A DNA stretch of 54,911 nt from [Clostridium] aminophilum (GTDB lineage: Bacteria; Bacillota; Clostridia; Lachnospirales; Lachnospiraceae): the NCBI RefSeq assembly GCF_900101295.1, contig NZ_FOIL01000018.1:1-54911 (forward strand). The letters run 5' to 3'. The position numbers and the translations under genes are program-made. The notes under the pieces were generated by a model that did no database searches, had not been told where the DNA came from, and saw only the letters and a list, made by a program, of their open reading frames with translations. Positions 25,663-34,207 of this stretch are shown here, piece after piece; the stretch's first letter is position 1, and each line of letters begins with the position of its first letter.

Positions 25663-26045
25663 TCAGAAAGAAGGCGATTGCTTCGGAGGGTTCCAGCAGA
25701 AATCAAAGAAAAGAAGGAAGCAAATATGAAGCGGCCTGTGCCGTGTTTCTAGAGTCCATCGGTTTCCGGATTCTGGAACGGAATTTCCGTAGCCGGTTCG
25801 GCGAGATCGATCTGATCGGCCGGGAGAACGAATATCTTGTCTTTGTGGAAGTGAAATACCGGAGGGACGGCCGCAGCGGAGATCCAGCGGAGGCGGTCGA
25901 CGCGCGGAAGCAGCAGAAGATTCGGATGACGGCACAGTATTATCTGACAAGAAACGGGATTTCGCCCGATGTGCCGATCCGGTTTGACGTCGCGGCCATT
26001 CTCGGGAACCGGATTCACCTGATCCGGGATGCGTTTTCGTTTTGA
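25620..26045 (+). CDS. yraN: YraN/UPF0102 family endonuclease-like protein
   Basis: Small protein with the restriction-endonuclease-like fold. The conserved core is YEAACAVFLESIGFRILERNF, RSRFGEIDLIG and LVFVEVKYRR (the E...D...ExK arrangement). Its role is unsettled; it is widely found next to rnhB. The start is uncertain: no ATG precedes the core, and the TTG at 25620 would overlap rnhB by 43 bases. The first ~30 residues are poorly conserved. Confidence 0.85.
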   Translation: MSDSPEDIPEDHPLIRKKAIASEGSSRNQRKEGSKYEAACAVFLESIGFRILERNFRSRFGEIDLIGRENEYLVFVEVKYRRDGRSGDPAEAVDARKQQKIRMTAQYYLTRNGISPDVPIRFDVAAILGNRIHLIRDAFSF

Positions 26046-26094
26046 CAGTGAATCACGTTCCGCGTGTAAATATCGCTCTGAGAACGGAAAGGTC

Positions 26095-26123
26095 TTGTGA
26101 AAAGCCGGTGCAACATTTATAAT
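26095..26123 (+). promoter_or_regulatory. Promoter of rsmD-coaD
   Basis: TTGTGA (26095-26100), 17-base spacer, perfect TATAAT (26118-26123), in the 223-base gap before rsmD. The transcribed leader is about 140 bases and GC-rich, with no recognised element. Confidence 0.7.
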
Positions 26124-26268
26124 AAAGATACCTATGCGCAGAATGCGGACGGGCCGGATTCCACATGGCGGTTTTTGGCCGTTTCGCGGCAGTTGCCGGA
26201 TGACTCATGCGGGTATGGGTTCCGGCTCGTTGCTCGCATAATTTCAGACAGAGCGGGGGAACAGGCGG

Positions 26269-26853
26269 ATGAGAGTTATTGCTGGATCTGCAAGGCGTCT
26301 GCTTCTTGTTACGGTGGATGGAAATGATACCAGACCAACCGGTGATAAGATCAAGGAGACGCTTTTTAATATGCTTAATTTTGAACTTCCGGGTGCGGTC
26401 TTTGTGGATCTGTATTCCGGGAGCGGTGCCATTGCGATCGAGGCCCTGAGCCGCGGCGCACAGAAGGCATATCTGGTTGAGAATAACCGGAAAGCGGCTG
26501 CCTGCATTCAGAAGAATCTGGAAACCACCCGTTTTACCGAACAGGGTGAGTTGATGATCTGCGATGTGATGGCCGGAATCCGGAAACTGGAAGGCCGCGG
26601 CGTGAAGGCGGACATTATTTTCATGGATCCGCCGTACAACCATGAGTATGAGAAAAATGTTCTCGAACGGCTCAGTAATTCATCGCTGGTCGATGACTCC
26701 ACCCTGATTGTGGTAGAGGCGTCCAAAGAGACCAAATTCGATTACGCGCAGGAGTTTGGCTATCAGCTGGAAAGAGAAAAAGTGTATAAATCCAGCAAGC
26801 ACGAGTTCTTCCGGAGAAAAAGCGCCACAGCGGAGGCTTCGGAGAACGAGTGA
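26269..26853 (+). CDS. rsmD: 16S rRNA (guanine966-N2)-methyltransferase RsmD
   Basis: SAM-dependent methyltransferase acting on 16S rRNA in the 30S subunit. Start MRVIAGSARR, then RPTGDKIKETLFNML, SAM motif FVDLYSGSGAIAIEALSRGA and catalytic MDPPYN are all diagnostic. 194 residues. GGGGGAACAGGCGG lies just before ATG. It is upstream of coaD, a common pairing. Confidence 0.94.
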   Translation: MRVIAGSARRLLLVTVDGNDTRPTGDKIKETLFNMLNFELPGAVFVDLYSGSGAIAIEALSRGAQKAYLVENNRKAAACIQKNLETTRFTEQGELMICDVMAGIRKLEGRGVKADIIFMDPPYNHEYEKNVLERLSNSSLVDDSTLIVVEASKETKFDYAQEFGYQLEREKVYKSSKHEFFRRKSATAEASENE

Positions 26854-26950
26854 AAAACGCAGACAGCGGAACCGTTCCGAGCGGAAAACTGCTGTGATCG
26901 CTTGGAAAAATGAAGATTCATTTTTCCGGAGTTTGGGGGATATATAGTAT

Positions 26951-27457
26951 ATGAAGACTGCGATTTATCCGGGCAGTTTTGATCCGGTGACGCTGGGACA
27001 TGTTGATATCATTGAGCGTTCTGCAAAAATTTTTGATAAGGTGATCGTCGGAGTTCTGCGCAACAGCGCAAAATCTCCGTTGTTTTCCGAAGAAGAACGT
27101 GTTAATATGTTAAAGTACGTAACAAGGGATATTCCGAACGTCGAAGTTCTGTCATTTGACGGGCTTCTCGTTGATTTTGCGAGATTAAACGGCGCCAATG
27201 TCATCATCCGCGGGCTTCGCGCAGTGACGGATTTTGAGTATGAGCTTCAGCTGGCGCAGATGAATCGTGTGATCGCACCGGAACTTGATACATTATTTCT
27301 TACCACAAATCTCAAATATGCTTATCTCAGTTCCAGTATGGCGAAGGAAGTCGCGATGTACGGCGGGGATATCTCCGCATTTCTTGATCCGGAAATAGCA
27401 AAAAAGGTCAGAGATAAATTCAGGGGGAAAATCCTGGGATACCAGGGAGAACGATAA
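26951..27457 (+). CDS. coaD: Phosphopantetheine adenylyltransferase
   Basis: Fourth step of coenzyme A synthesis: ATP plus 4'-phosphopantetheine gives dephospho-CoA. [19 protein letters not shown] carries the T/HxGH nucleotidyltransferase motif; [19 protein letters not shown] and [18 protein letters not shown] are family signatures. 168 residues, normal length. GGGGGATATATAGT precedes the ATG. Confidence 0.96.
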   Translation: MKTAIYPGSFDPVTLGHVDIIERSAKIFDKVIVGVLRNSAKSPLFSEEERVNMLKYVTRDIPNVEVLSFDGLLVDFARLNGANVIIRGLRAVTDFEYELQLAQMNRVIAPELDTLFLTTNLKYAYLSSSMAKEVAMYGGDISAFLDPEIAKKVRDKFRGKILGYQGER

Positions 27458-27475
27458 ACAGAGGAGAAAAGGGTC

Positions 27476-28069
27476 ATGAGCAAGATCGAGCAGATCATTT
27501 CAGAAATTGAGGAGTATATTGCAAGCTGCAGAACACAGCCGTTTTCCAATGAAAAGATCATTGTTAACCGTGAGGAGATGGAAGAGCTTCTCACCGAGCT
27601 TCGAATGAGGACCCCGGAAGAGGTTAAACAGTATCAGAAAATTATCAGCAATCAGGATGCGATTCTGAATGAATCCAGAGCGGAGGCCGACAAGGCGAGA
27701 AATGCCGCAAAGACAGAGGCGGACACCATGATTGCGAGAGCGCAGGCGCAGGCCGGACAGATGGTTGAGCAGAGCGAGATCACACAGCAGGCACAGGCCA
27801 GAGCGGCGCAGATCATCAGCCAGGCGCAGGCACAGGCTCAGGAGATCGTGGACAACGCTGTTCTTCAGGCCAACACGCTGAAACAGCAGTCTCTGAAATA
27901 TACGGACGATATGCTCGGCGGACTTCAGAGCATTATTCAGCATTCTCTTCAGGATGCGGAAAGCCGCTTTGATTCGCTTCGCGGTTCTCTCCAGTCCAGT
28001 TATGAGATTGTCTCGAGCAACCGCAATGAGCTTGCCGGAAGTCTCACCGGAGCGGATGATAACCGGTAA
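27476..28069 (+). CDS. Conserved coiled-coil protein downstream of coaD
   Basis: 197 residues, soluble, nearly all predicted helix. Residues ~60-150 are an Ala/Gln/Glu-rich coiled coil (repeats of AQAQA, KTEADTMIARAQ). The N-terminal ~50 residues (MSKIEQIISEIEEYI, PFSNEKIIVNREEMEELLTEL) resemble the start of DivIVA-like or V-type ATPase subunit H-like proteins that are found beside coaD in clostridia. Such genes are often labelled ATPase subunits without evidence. AGAGGAG eight bases before ATG. Probably a structural or polar-localisation protein; function unknown. Confidence 0.7.
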   Translation: MSKIEQIISEIEEYIASCRTQPFSNEKIIVNREEMEELLTELRMRTPEEVKQYQKIISNQDAILNESRAEADKARNAAKTEADTMIARAQAQAGQMVEQSEITQQAQARAAQIISQAQAQAQEIVDNAVLQANTLKQQSLKYTDDMLGGLQSIIQHSLQDAESRFDSLRGSLQSSYEIVSSNRNELAGSLTGADDNR

Positions 28070-28078
28070 CAGGCGGAC

Positions 28079-28148
28079 AGACAAAGTTCGCGAGCGGACT
28101 TCGGCTCCGCCATCCTCTCAATCTTGATGGGAGGCCCGCGGATTTTGC
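28079..28148 (-). repeat. Dispersed ~70-nt intergenic element, copy 2 (minus strand)
   Basis: The reverse complement runs GCAAAATCCGCGGGCC to GAACTTTGTCT and aligns along its length with 3236-3306, with about a dozen differences. Confidence 0.75.
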
Positions 28149-28224
28149 GAGCTGATGTGACAGCCGTATAGGAACGCATACCGAGATTGGCCGCTGGCTC
28201 CTTCTCAGGCATACGAACGACAGT

Positions 28225-28258
28225 AAGCCGGATGGGATTATCCCACCGGCTTTCCTTT
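28225..28258 (+). terminator. Probable terminator after the coaD operon
   Basis: AAGCCGG-A-TGGGA pairs with TCCCA-CCGGCTT, followed by TCCTTTG. Strong stem, interrupted T tract. Confidence 0.65.
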
Positions 28259-28290
28259 GTGATAGGAAAACTCCGGAAAGGAGAACGGGA

Positions 28291-29088
28291 ATGAACATTG
28301 CCATTGTCACAGGCGCATCATCCGGAATGGGAAAAGAGTGCGCGGAGATCCTTGCGGACTGTTTTTCGGGTATCTCGGAGATCTGGCTCATCGCCCGCAG
28401 AAAAGAGCGGCTTGAGAAACTGTCTGAGTCTCTTCCGGTGAAGACGAAAATAATTTCCGTCGATCTGGGAAAAGAGGGGGCAGTCCGTACTCTGCAGGAG
28501 GAACTGGAAAAAACTTCGCCTCGGGTCCGTTTTCTGGTCAATGCGGCCGGGTTCGGCGCCATCGGAAAGGCCGGGGAGATTTCCGCGGACCTGTCCGCGT
28601 CCATGATTCGGGTAAACTGCGAATCCCTCACGCGGATCACGGAGACGGTTCTCCCGTATATGCCTGTGAACAGCCGTATTCTGAACTTTGCTTCCGCCGC
28701 GGCTTTTCTGCCGCAGCCGGGATTTGCCGTCTATGCAGCGACGAAGGCATACGTTCTCTCTTACAGCCGCGCTCTGGGAGCGGAACTGAAACCGCGTCGG
28801 ATCGCTGTGACGGCGGTCTGCCCGGGGCCGGTGCGCACGGAATTCTTTGACATTGCCGAGAGAACCGGCGAGATTCCGGTTTACAAGAAACTGGTGATGG
28901 CAGATGCGGGGCGTGTCGCGAGGGCTGCTGTCCGCGACTGTATGGCGGGGAAAAGTATTTCGGTGTACGGAATCACCATGAAGGGATTTCGTCTCCTGTG
29001 CTCGATTCTTCCGCATGAATGGTTATTGAAGATTTGGGATGTATTTTCGCCCGGGAATACGGATTCGTCCGGGCAGGAAACGGTTTGA
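28291..29088 (+). CDS. Short-chain dehydrogenase/reductase
   Basis: Classical SDR of 265 residues. TGASSGMGKECAEIL is the NAD(P)-binding motif, LVNAAGFGAIG the NAG-type motif, and YAATKAYVLSYSRAL the YxxxK active site with the Ser in LNFASAAAF. The sequence resembles the YqjQ/DltE-like SDRs. The substrate is unknown. A GAAAGGAG site lies eight bases before ATG. The last ~14 codons are part of the first copy of a 59-base tandem repeat. Confidence 0.82.
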   Translation: MNIAIVTGASSGMGKECAEILADCFSGISEIWLIARRKERLEKLSESLPVKTKIISVDLGKEGAVRTLQEELEKTSPRVRFLVNAAGFGAIGKAGEISADLSASMIRVNCESLTRITETVLPYMPVNSRILNFASAAAFLPQPGFAVYAATKAYVLSYSRALGAELKPRRIAVTAVCPGPVRTEFFDIAERTGEIPVYKKLVMADAGRVARAAVRDCMAGKSISVYGITMKGFRLLCSILPHEWLLKIWDVFSPGNTDSSGQETV

Positions 29089-29190
29089 AATATGGGATGA
29101 AATTCCGCCCCGGGAATACGGATTCGTCCGGGCAGGAAACGGTTTGAAATATGGGATGAAATTTTGCCCCGGGAACATGGATTTGCCCGG
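29052..29190 (+). repeat. 59-bp tandem repeat across the stop codon of the SDR gene
   Basis: Units begin with CGGGAATACGGATTCGTCC at 29052 and 29111, with a third diverged partial unit at 29170 (CGGGAACATGGATTTGCCC). The first contains the SDR stop codon. The bases before 29052 (GGGATG..ATTTTCGCC) also resemble the end of the unit, so the original block may start near 29033. Confidence 0.85.
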
Positions 29191-29219
29191 CCCGGAGGCA
29201 GTATGAAAGGAGAAAATGC

Positions 29220-29789
29220 TTGAGCAGGATTGAGAAAGGAACATACGGGTACAGAGACCAGTATAAAAAGAGACAGATCGGATACATTAGCTTTTTCGGC
29301 GCGCTGATTCTGGTGGGACTTGGCGTCCGTTTTTTAGCGGATTTCAGCTATCACACGGCTCTCGGATCCATTGCGGCCGTGCTGGCGGCGATTCCTCTCG
29401 CGAATATCCTGTCCCCGTTTGTGGTTCTTTATCCGTGGAAGACGATGAAGAAGGAAGATTACGATCAGTATTCCGCACGGGAAAAGGATTTCCGCATACT
29501 GTATGATCTGATCATCACAACCAAGGAGGACGTGATGGTGATGGATGTGCTGGTCGTTCATCCGACGGGGATCTACGGCTGGTGCACCAACCCGAAGGTG
29601 GTGACGGACCGTGCGGAAGACAATGTCAACAATACACTGGCCGCGATGCATCTGGACCCGAATTTTCATGTGATCAAGGACAGGAAAGTGTTCGACAAGC
29701 GGTTTGATTCGCTGAAGCCGGCATCAGAATACGAGGATGACGGTACCGTCAATTACGCGGTGGAAGTTCTGGAAAAGATTTCCGTCTGA
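29220..29789 (+). CDS. Conserved membrane protein, function unknown
   Basis: 189 residues starting at TTG 29220, with AAGGAG eight bases upstream. Two adjacent hydrophobic segments, ISFFGALILVGLGVRFLADF (about 24-43) and an Ala/Ile-rich one (about 50-72), are followed by a soluble C-terminal domain of ~110 residues. That domain includes ILYDLIITTKEDVMVMDVLVVHPTG and GWCTNPKV. I do not recognise a named family. It lies between the SDR and a pseudouridine synthase. Confidence 0.65.
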   Translation: MSRIEKGTYGYRDQYKKRQIGYISFFGALILVGLGVRFLADFSYHTALGSIAAVLAAIPLANILSPFVVLYPWKTMKKEDYDQYSAREKDFRILYDLIITTKEDVMVMDVLVVHPTGIYGWCTNPKVVTDRAEDNVNNTLAAMHLDPNFHVIKDRKVFDKRFDSLKPASEYEDDGTVNYAVEVLEKISV

Positions 29790-29816
29790 ATCCGTAAGAA
29801 GAATAAGGATATAGAA

Positions 29817-30911
29817 ATGACAGAACGTATCATTGGAAAAAATGACGCCGGTCAGCGTTTTGACAAATACCTTGCAAAACTTCTTCCCAACGCGTCCAAG
29901 GGGTTTCTTTATAAGATGCTTCGGAAAAAGAATATAACGCTGAACGGAAAAAAGGCCGACGGTACCGAGAAGGTTCTGGCCGGCGATGTCATCAAGCTGT
30001 TTTTCTCGGATGAGACCATGGAGAAGTTTTCCGGCAGTCCGCTTCCGGCTTCCAGTGCCGCTTCGGATGCAGCACCGGAGGGGAGAGGAACCCCGGATGG
30101 GCGAAGAACTCCGGCGGTTCGAATCCGTGACCGGTATCCGTCCCATCCGCTGAATGTGATCTATGAGGATGAGCATATTCTTCTGGTCAACAAACCGCAG
30201 GGGATGCTGACACAGAAGGCAAAGGACACCGATGAGTCGCTGAATGAGTATCTGATCCGGTATCTTTTTGATCAGGGATCGCTGACGGAGGAGGAATTTC
30301 GCACGTTTCATCCCTCGGTGGCCAACCGTCTTGACCGCAATACCAGCGGAATTGTGATCTGCGGAAAGACACTCCCGGGCCTTCAGGGAATGGCGGAACT
30401 CATCCGGAATCGCAGCATCGGAAAATACTATTATGCGATCGTGCTCGGGAAATCGGACCGCGGCATGACCGTCCGCGGATATCTGGAAAAGGATGAGCGG
30501 AGCAATACGGTCCGGCTTTACGGGCCGGAGGATAAGAAAGCTGCAGGACCGGATGCCGTTCCGATTGAGACGGCGTACCGGCCCCTTTTGACTGCACCGG
30601 TTGGGCCGGACGGAGACGTTTACGCCACACTGATGGAAGTCCGCCTGATTACCGGAAAAACCCATCAGATCCGCGCGCATCTGGCGTCTCTGGGACATCC
30701 GGTCGGAGGCGATGCAAAGTACGGAGATGCCGCATTCAACCGGATGCTGAGAGACTGCTACGGAGTCCGTATGCAGCTTCTTCATGCGAGAAGACTGGAA
30801 TTTCCGAAAACCATGCCGGCGGGGCTGGACGCGCTTTCCGGAAAGGTCTTTGAGGCGGAACCGCCGCTGAAGATGAAACAGCTCATCCGTGAGATTCGGA
30901 ATCGGAGGTGA
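29817..30911 (+). CDS. RluA-family pseudouridine synthase
   Basis: Converts uridines in rRNA or tRNA to pseudouridine. Residues 1-~70 are an S4 RNA-binding domain (RFDKYLAKLLPNASKGFLYKML, NGKKADGTEKVLAGD). The catalytic domain has VNKPQGMLTQ and the active-site Asp in NRLDRNTSGIVICGK, then TGKTHQIRAHLASLGHPVGGD. 364 residues, slightly long because of a poorly conserved Pro/Ala/Arg-rich linker near 75-105. The target uridine cannot be predicted; closest in style to RluC/RluD. RecU follows within five bases. Confidence 0.9.
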   Translation: MTERIIGKNDAGQRFDKYLAKLLPNASKGFLYKMLRKKNITLNGKKADGTEKVLAGDVIKLFFSDETMEKFSGSPLPASSAASDAAPEGRGTPDGRRTPAVRIRDRYPSHPLNVIYEDEHILLVNKPQGMLTQKAKDTDESLNEYLIRYLFDQGSLTEEEFRTFHPSVANRLDRNTSGIVICGKTLPGLQGMAELIRNRSIGKYYYAIVLGKSDRGMTVRGYLEKDERSNTVRLYGPEDKKAAGPDAVPIETAYRPLLTAPVGPDGDVYATLMEVRLITGKTHQIRAHLASLGHPVGGDAKYGDAAFNRMLRDCYGVRMQLLHARRLEFPKTMPAGLDALSGKVFEAEPPLKMKQLIREIRNRR

Positions 30912-30915
30912 GCGG

Positions 30916-31464
30916 ATGGGAACCTGGAACGGACACGGACTTCGCGGAAGCACGCTGGAGGAACTGATCAACCGGACAAATGAAATCTATGGGGAACGGA
31001 AACTGGCACTGATTCAGAAGATTCCGACTCCGATTACGCCGGTGCAGCTGGATTCCGGCACCGGCCGGATTACGCTGGCGTATTTTGACCAGCAGAGTAC
31101 GGTGGATTACATCGGAGCGGTTCAGGGGGTGCCGGTTTGCTTTGACGCGAAGGAATGCGCGAAGGACACATTTCCCCTTGCCAATGTTCACGAACATCAG
31201 GTGGAATTCATGCGGGCCTTCGAAGAACAGGGCGGAGTGGCATTTCTGATCATCAGCTATACACAGAAACGGGAAATGTATTATCTTCCATTCCGAAATC
31301 TCAGCTGGTTCTGGGATCGGATGAAAGACGGCGGACGAAAGAGTTTCACGTTTGAGGAACTGGACAAGACATGGAAAATCGAATCCAAAGGGGCGATTTT
31401 TGTGCATTATCTGGAACCGCTGGCCCGCGATCTCGAATCAAGGGATGATACGGAAGAATTGTAG
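30916..31464 (+). CDS. recU: Holliday junction resolvase RecU
   Basis: Resolves recombination junctions in Firmicutes. The 182-residue product opens GTWNGHGLRGSTLEELINRTN and has LALIQKIPTPITPV, the metal-binding DYIGAVQGVPVCFDAKE and HQVEFMRAFEEQGGVAFLII, all RecU hallmarks. ATG 30916 has GAGGTG five bases upstream and nearly abuts the pseudouridine synthase stop. No pbp1 gene follows here, unlike in Bacillus. Confidence 0.92.
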   Translation: MGTWNGHGLRGSTLEELINRTNEIYGERKLALIQKIPTPITPVQLDSGTGRITLAYFDQQSTVDYIGAVQGVPVCFDAKECAKDTFPLANVHEHQVEFMRAFEEQGGVAFLIISYTQKREMYYLPFRNLSWFWDRMKDGGRKSFTFEELDKTWKIESKGAIFVHYLEPLARDLESRDDTEEL

Positions 31465-31467
31465 AGG

Positions 31468-31504
31468 ATAAAGCCTGAACGCAAATGTTCAGACTTTATT
31501 TGTC
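31468..31504 (+). terminator. Probable terminator after recU
   Basis: ATAAAGCCTGAAC pairs with GTTCAGACTTTAT with one C-A mismatch, six-base loop, then TTTG. Confidence 0.6.
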
Positions 31505-31560
31505 AGCTCGGATACGGGGCCGGACCAATCCGGCCCGCACCGGAGCCTGGAGGATAACAT

Positions 31561-33429
31561 ATGAGAAAACTTGCTTTGACGGACGATATACTGCTTTCGA
31601 TCTCGGAACCGGCACGTTATATCGGCGGTGAAGTCAACAGTGTCCTGAAGGAGAAGGACAAGGTGGATATTCGCTTTGCCATGTGCTTTCCGGATGTCTA
31701 TGAGATTGGAATGTCCCATCTCGGAATCAAGATTCTGTACGATATGCTCAACCGGAGAGAGGATGTCTGGTGTGAGCGGGTATACTCGCCGTGGACGGAC
31801 CTGGATGAAATCATGCGTCAGCGAAAGATTCCGCTGTTCGCTCTGGAGAGCCAGGATCCGATCGGGGAATTTGATTTCCTCGGAATCACCCTGCAGTACG
31901 AGATGTGCTACACGAATATTCTGCAGATTCTGGATCTCTCGGGGATTCCGTTCCATGCAGAAGACAGAACCTGGGACGATCCGATCGTCATCGGGGGCGG
32001 ACCCTGTGCGCTGAATCCGGAACCGATCGCCCCGTTCTTCGATATGTTCTATATCGGGGAAGGCGAGGTCTGTTATGACCGTCTGCTCGACACCTATAAG
32101 CTCTGCCGGGCGCAGAACAAGACGCGGCGGGAGTTCCTTCTGGCTGCGGCGCAGATCCCGGGTATCTATGTCCCCATGTTTTATGATGTGACATATCGGG
32201 AAGACGGAACGATCCGGTCAATGAAACCGAATGAGCCGGATGTGCCGGAGACCGTGAAGCGTGTTCTCTGGATGGATATGACGGAAGCGGTTTATCCGGA
32301 TAAGCCGGTGGTGCCGTTTATCAAGGCAACGCAGGACAAGGTTACGCTGGAAGTCATGCGAGGCTGCATCCGCGGCTGCCGTTTCTGCCAGGCCGGTATG
32401 ATCTACCGCCCGGTCCGGGAAAAGGATCCGAAGCATTTGGAAAAACTGGCGGACGCCCTTCTTCATAATACCGGCTATGAGGAGATCACCCTAAGTTCCC
32501 TCTCCACGAGTGACTACCGCGGGGTGGACGAACTGCTGAATTATCTGATTGAGAAGCACGGAAAAAACGGCGTCAATATTTCGCTTCCGTCCCTTCGCAT
32601 CGATCAGTTCTCGCTGGATGTCATGAGCAAGGTTCAGGATATCAAGAAGTCGAGCCTCACCTTTGCACCGGAGGCAGGTTCCCAGAGGATGCGCGACGTC
32701 ATCAACAAGGGACTGACCGAAGAGACGATTCTCGGCGGTGCCGAGCTGGCGTTTAAGGGCGGCTGGAATAAGGTAAAACTGTATTTTATGCTCGGTCTTC
32801 CGGGGGAAAATGAGGACGATGTCCGCGGAATTGCGGAGTTGTCCGAGAAAATTGCGGAACTCTATTACGACACCGTTCCGAAAGAAGAGCGCAGCGGTAA
32901 ATGTTCCGTCACGGCAAGCACCTCGTTCTTCGTTCCGAAGCCGTTCACACCGTTCCAGTGGGCAAAGATGGATTCGGCGGACGAATTCCTTCACAAGGCG
33001 GCCATCGTCAACCATGCGATGAAGGAAATGCTGAACCGCAAGAGTCTTCGTTATCACTGGCATGAATCCGATGTCTCGGTGCTGGAGGGCATCTTTGCCA
33101 GAGGCGACCGCCGGGTGGCAGACGTCATTGAAAAAGCGTACCGGAAAGGTTCCATCTATGATGCGTGGAATGAGAGATTCGTGCTGGAAAACTGGACATC
33201 CTCGTTTGAGGAGTGCGGTGTGGATCCGGATTTCTATGTCCGCAGAGAACGTCCGGTGGACGAGATTCTTCCGTGGGATTTCATCGATGCCGGCGTTACC
33301 CGGTCTTTCCTTGAACGGGAGTGGGCAAATGCGAAAAAAGGAATTGTGACGCCGAACTGCCGGGAGCGCTGCTCCGGCTGCGGCATGAAGAAGATGGGAG
33401 GAGGTGTGTGCTTTGAAGATCAGAATTAA
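31561..33429 (+). CDS. TIGR03960-family B12-binding radical SAM protein
   Basis: 622 residues. A B12-binding-like N-terminal domain (FAMCFPDVYEIGMSHLGIKIL) precedes the radical SAM barrel, whose cluster motif is MRGCIRGCRFCQAGMIYRP. LSSLSTSDYRGVDELLNYL and LTFAPEAGSQRMRDVINKG follow. The C-terminus has a Cys-rich end (CRERCSGCGMKK). The family always occurs with a TIGR03936 protein, here the next gene, and the pair sits upstream of rng and rplU in clostridia. RNA or protein modification is suspected but unproven. Confidence 0.9.
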   Translation: MRKLALTDDILLSISEPARYIGGEVNSVLKEKDKVDIRFAMCFPDVYEIGMSHLGIKILYDMLNRREDVWCERVYSPWTDLDEIMRQRKIPLFALESQDPIGEFDFLGITLQYEMCYTNILQILDLSGIPFHAEDRTWDDPIVIGGGPCALNPEPIAPFFDMFYIGEGEVCYDRLLDTYKLCRAQNKTRREFLLAAAQIPGIYVPMFYDVTYREDGTIRSMKPNEPDVPETVKRVLWMDMTEAVYPDKPVVPFIKATQDKVTLEVMRGCIRGCRFCQAGMIYRPVREKDPKHLEKLADALLHNTGYEEITLSSLSTSDYRGVDELLNYLIEKHGKNGVNISLPSLRIDQFSLDVMSKVQDIKKSSLTFAPEAGSQRMRDVINKGLTEETILGGAELAFKGGWNKVKLYFMLGLPGENEDDVRGIAELSEKIAELYYDTVPKEERSGKCSVTASTSFFVPKPFTPFQWAKMDSADEFLHKAAIVNHAMKEMLNRKSLRYHWHESDVSVLEGIFARGDRRVADVIEKAYRKGSIYDAWNERFVLENWTSSFEECGVDPDFYVRRERPVDEILPWDFIDAGVTRSFLEREWANAKKGIVTPNCRERCSGCGMKKMGGGVCFEDQN

Positions 33430-34207
33430 ATTTCGTAAGCAGGGATTTGTGCGCTTTGTGGGTCATCTGGATCTGATGCGCACATACCAGAAGACCATGA
33501 AGAGAGCCGATGTCGCGATCAAATACAGCGGCGGTTTCAGCCCGCATCAGATCATGAGTTTTGCGTCTCCGCTGTCGGTCGGAATGATCAGTAACGGCGA
33601 GTATATGGATATCGAGGTGGAACATTGCGGAACCAGCGCAGAGATGGTGGAGCAGGTGAACAGCTGTGTGCCGGAAGGTATGGATATTCTCAGCTGGCGC
33701 CAGCTCGATGACAATACTAAAAATGCGATGAGTCAGGTTGCGTTTGCGGATTACAAGGTCTGGTTCAAGGAGGGATCGGCTCCGGAATCCGAGGAGGAAT
33801 TCTGGGCCGGATTCGGAAGATTTGTGGAACAGGACCACATCCCCTATGTCAAGAAGACGAAAAAGGGCGAAAAAGAACTCGATCTCCGGGAACGAATCCT
33901 GGAAGCGCGGCCGACGACACCGCTCGGTATTATGGCCGTGATGTTCGGCGATGCCAGGATCGGGGATTTTGACCGTGTTCTGATTTCGGATCCGTCCGAG
34001 AGATCCGGATATTTCCTGCGCCTTGCCAGCGGAAGCGCGGCCAACACGAAGCCGGAGCAGGTTCTGGAAGCGTACTGCGCATCCATCGGAATGGAGTATC
34101 CGAAATTTGACATACAGGTGGAGAGGGAAGAACTCTATGCCAATGTCGGTACCGAGGAGGCACCGGTTCTGAAATCACTGGAAGATTTCGGAAAGGAGAT
34201 CCGTTGA
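33413..34207 (+). CDS. TIGR03936-family radical SAM-associated protein
   Basis: 264-residue partner of the preceding gene. IRIKFRKQGFVRFVGHLDLMR is the diagnostic N-terminus, followed by YSGGFSPHQIMSFASPLSVG. It has no radical SAM motif itself. I choose TTG 33413, eight bases after GGGAGGAGG; the GTG at 33404 overlaps that site. It overlaps the upstream gene by 17 bases and the downstream one by four, so translation is coupled. Confidence 0.88.
   Translation: MKIRIKFRKQGFVRFVGHLDLMRTYQKTMKRADVAIKYSGGFSPHQIMSFASPLSVGMISNGEYMDIEVEHCGTSAEMVEQVNSCVPEGMDILSWRQLDDNTKNAMSQVAFADYKVWFKEGSAPESEEEFWAGFGRFVEQDHIPYVKKTKKGEKELDLRERILEARPTTPLGIMAVMFGDARIGDFDRVLISDPSERSGYFLRLASGSAANTKPEQVLEAYCASIGMEYPKFDIQVEREELYANVGTEEAPVLKSLEDFGKEIR

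Noticed and set aside
29724-30971. 415-codon open frame antisense to the RluA-family gene
   Set aside because: Sense-strand gene has clear S4 and catalytic motifs; the antisense product has none.
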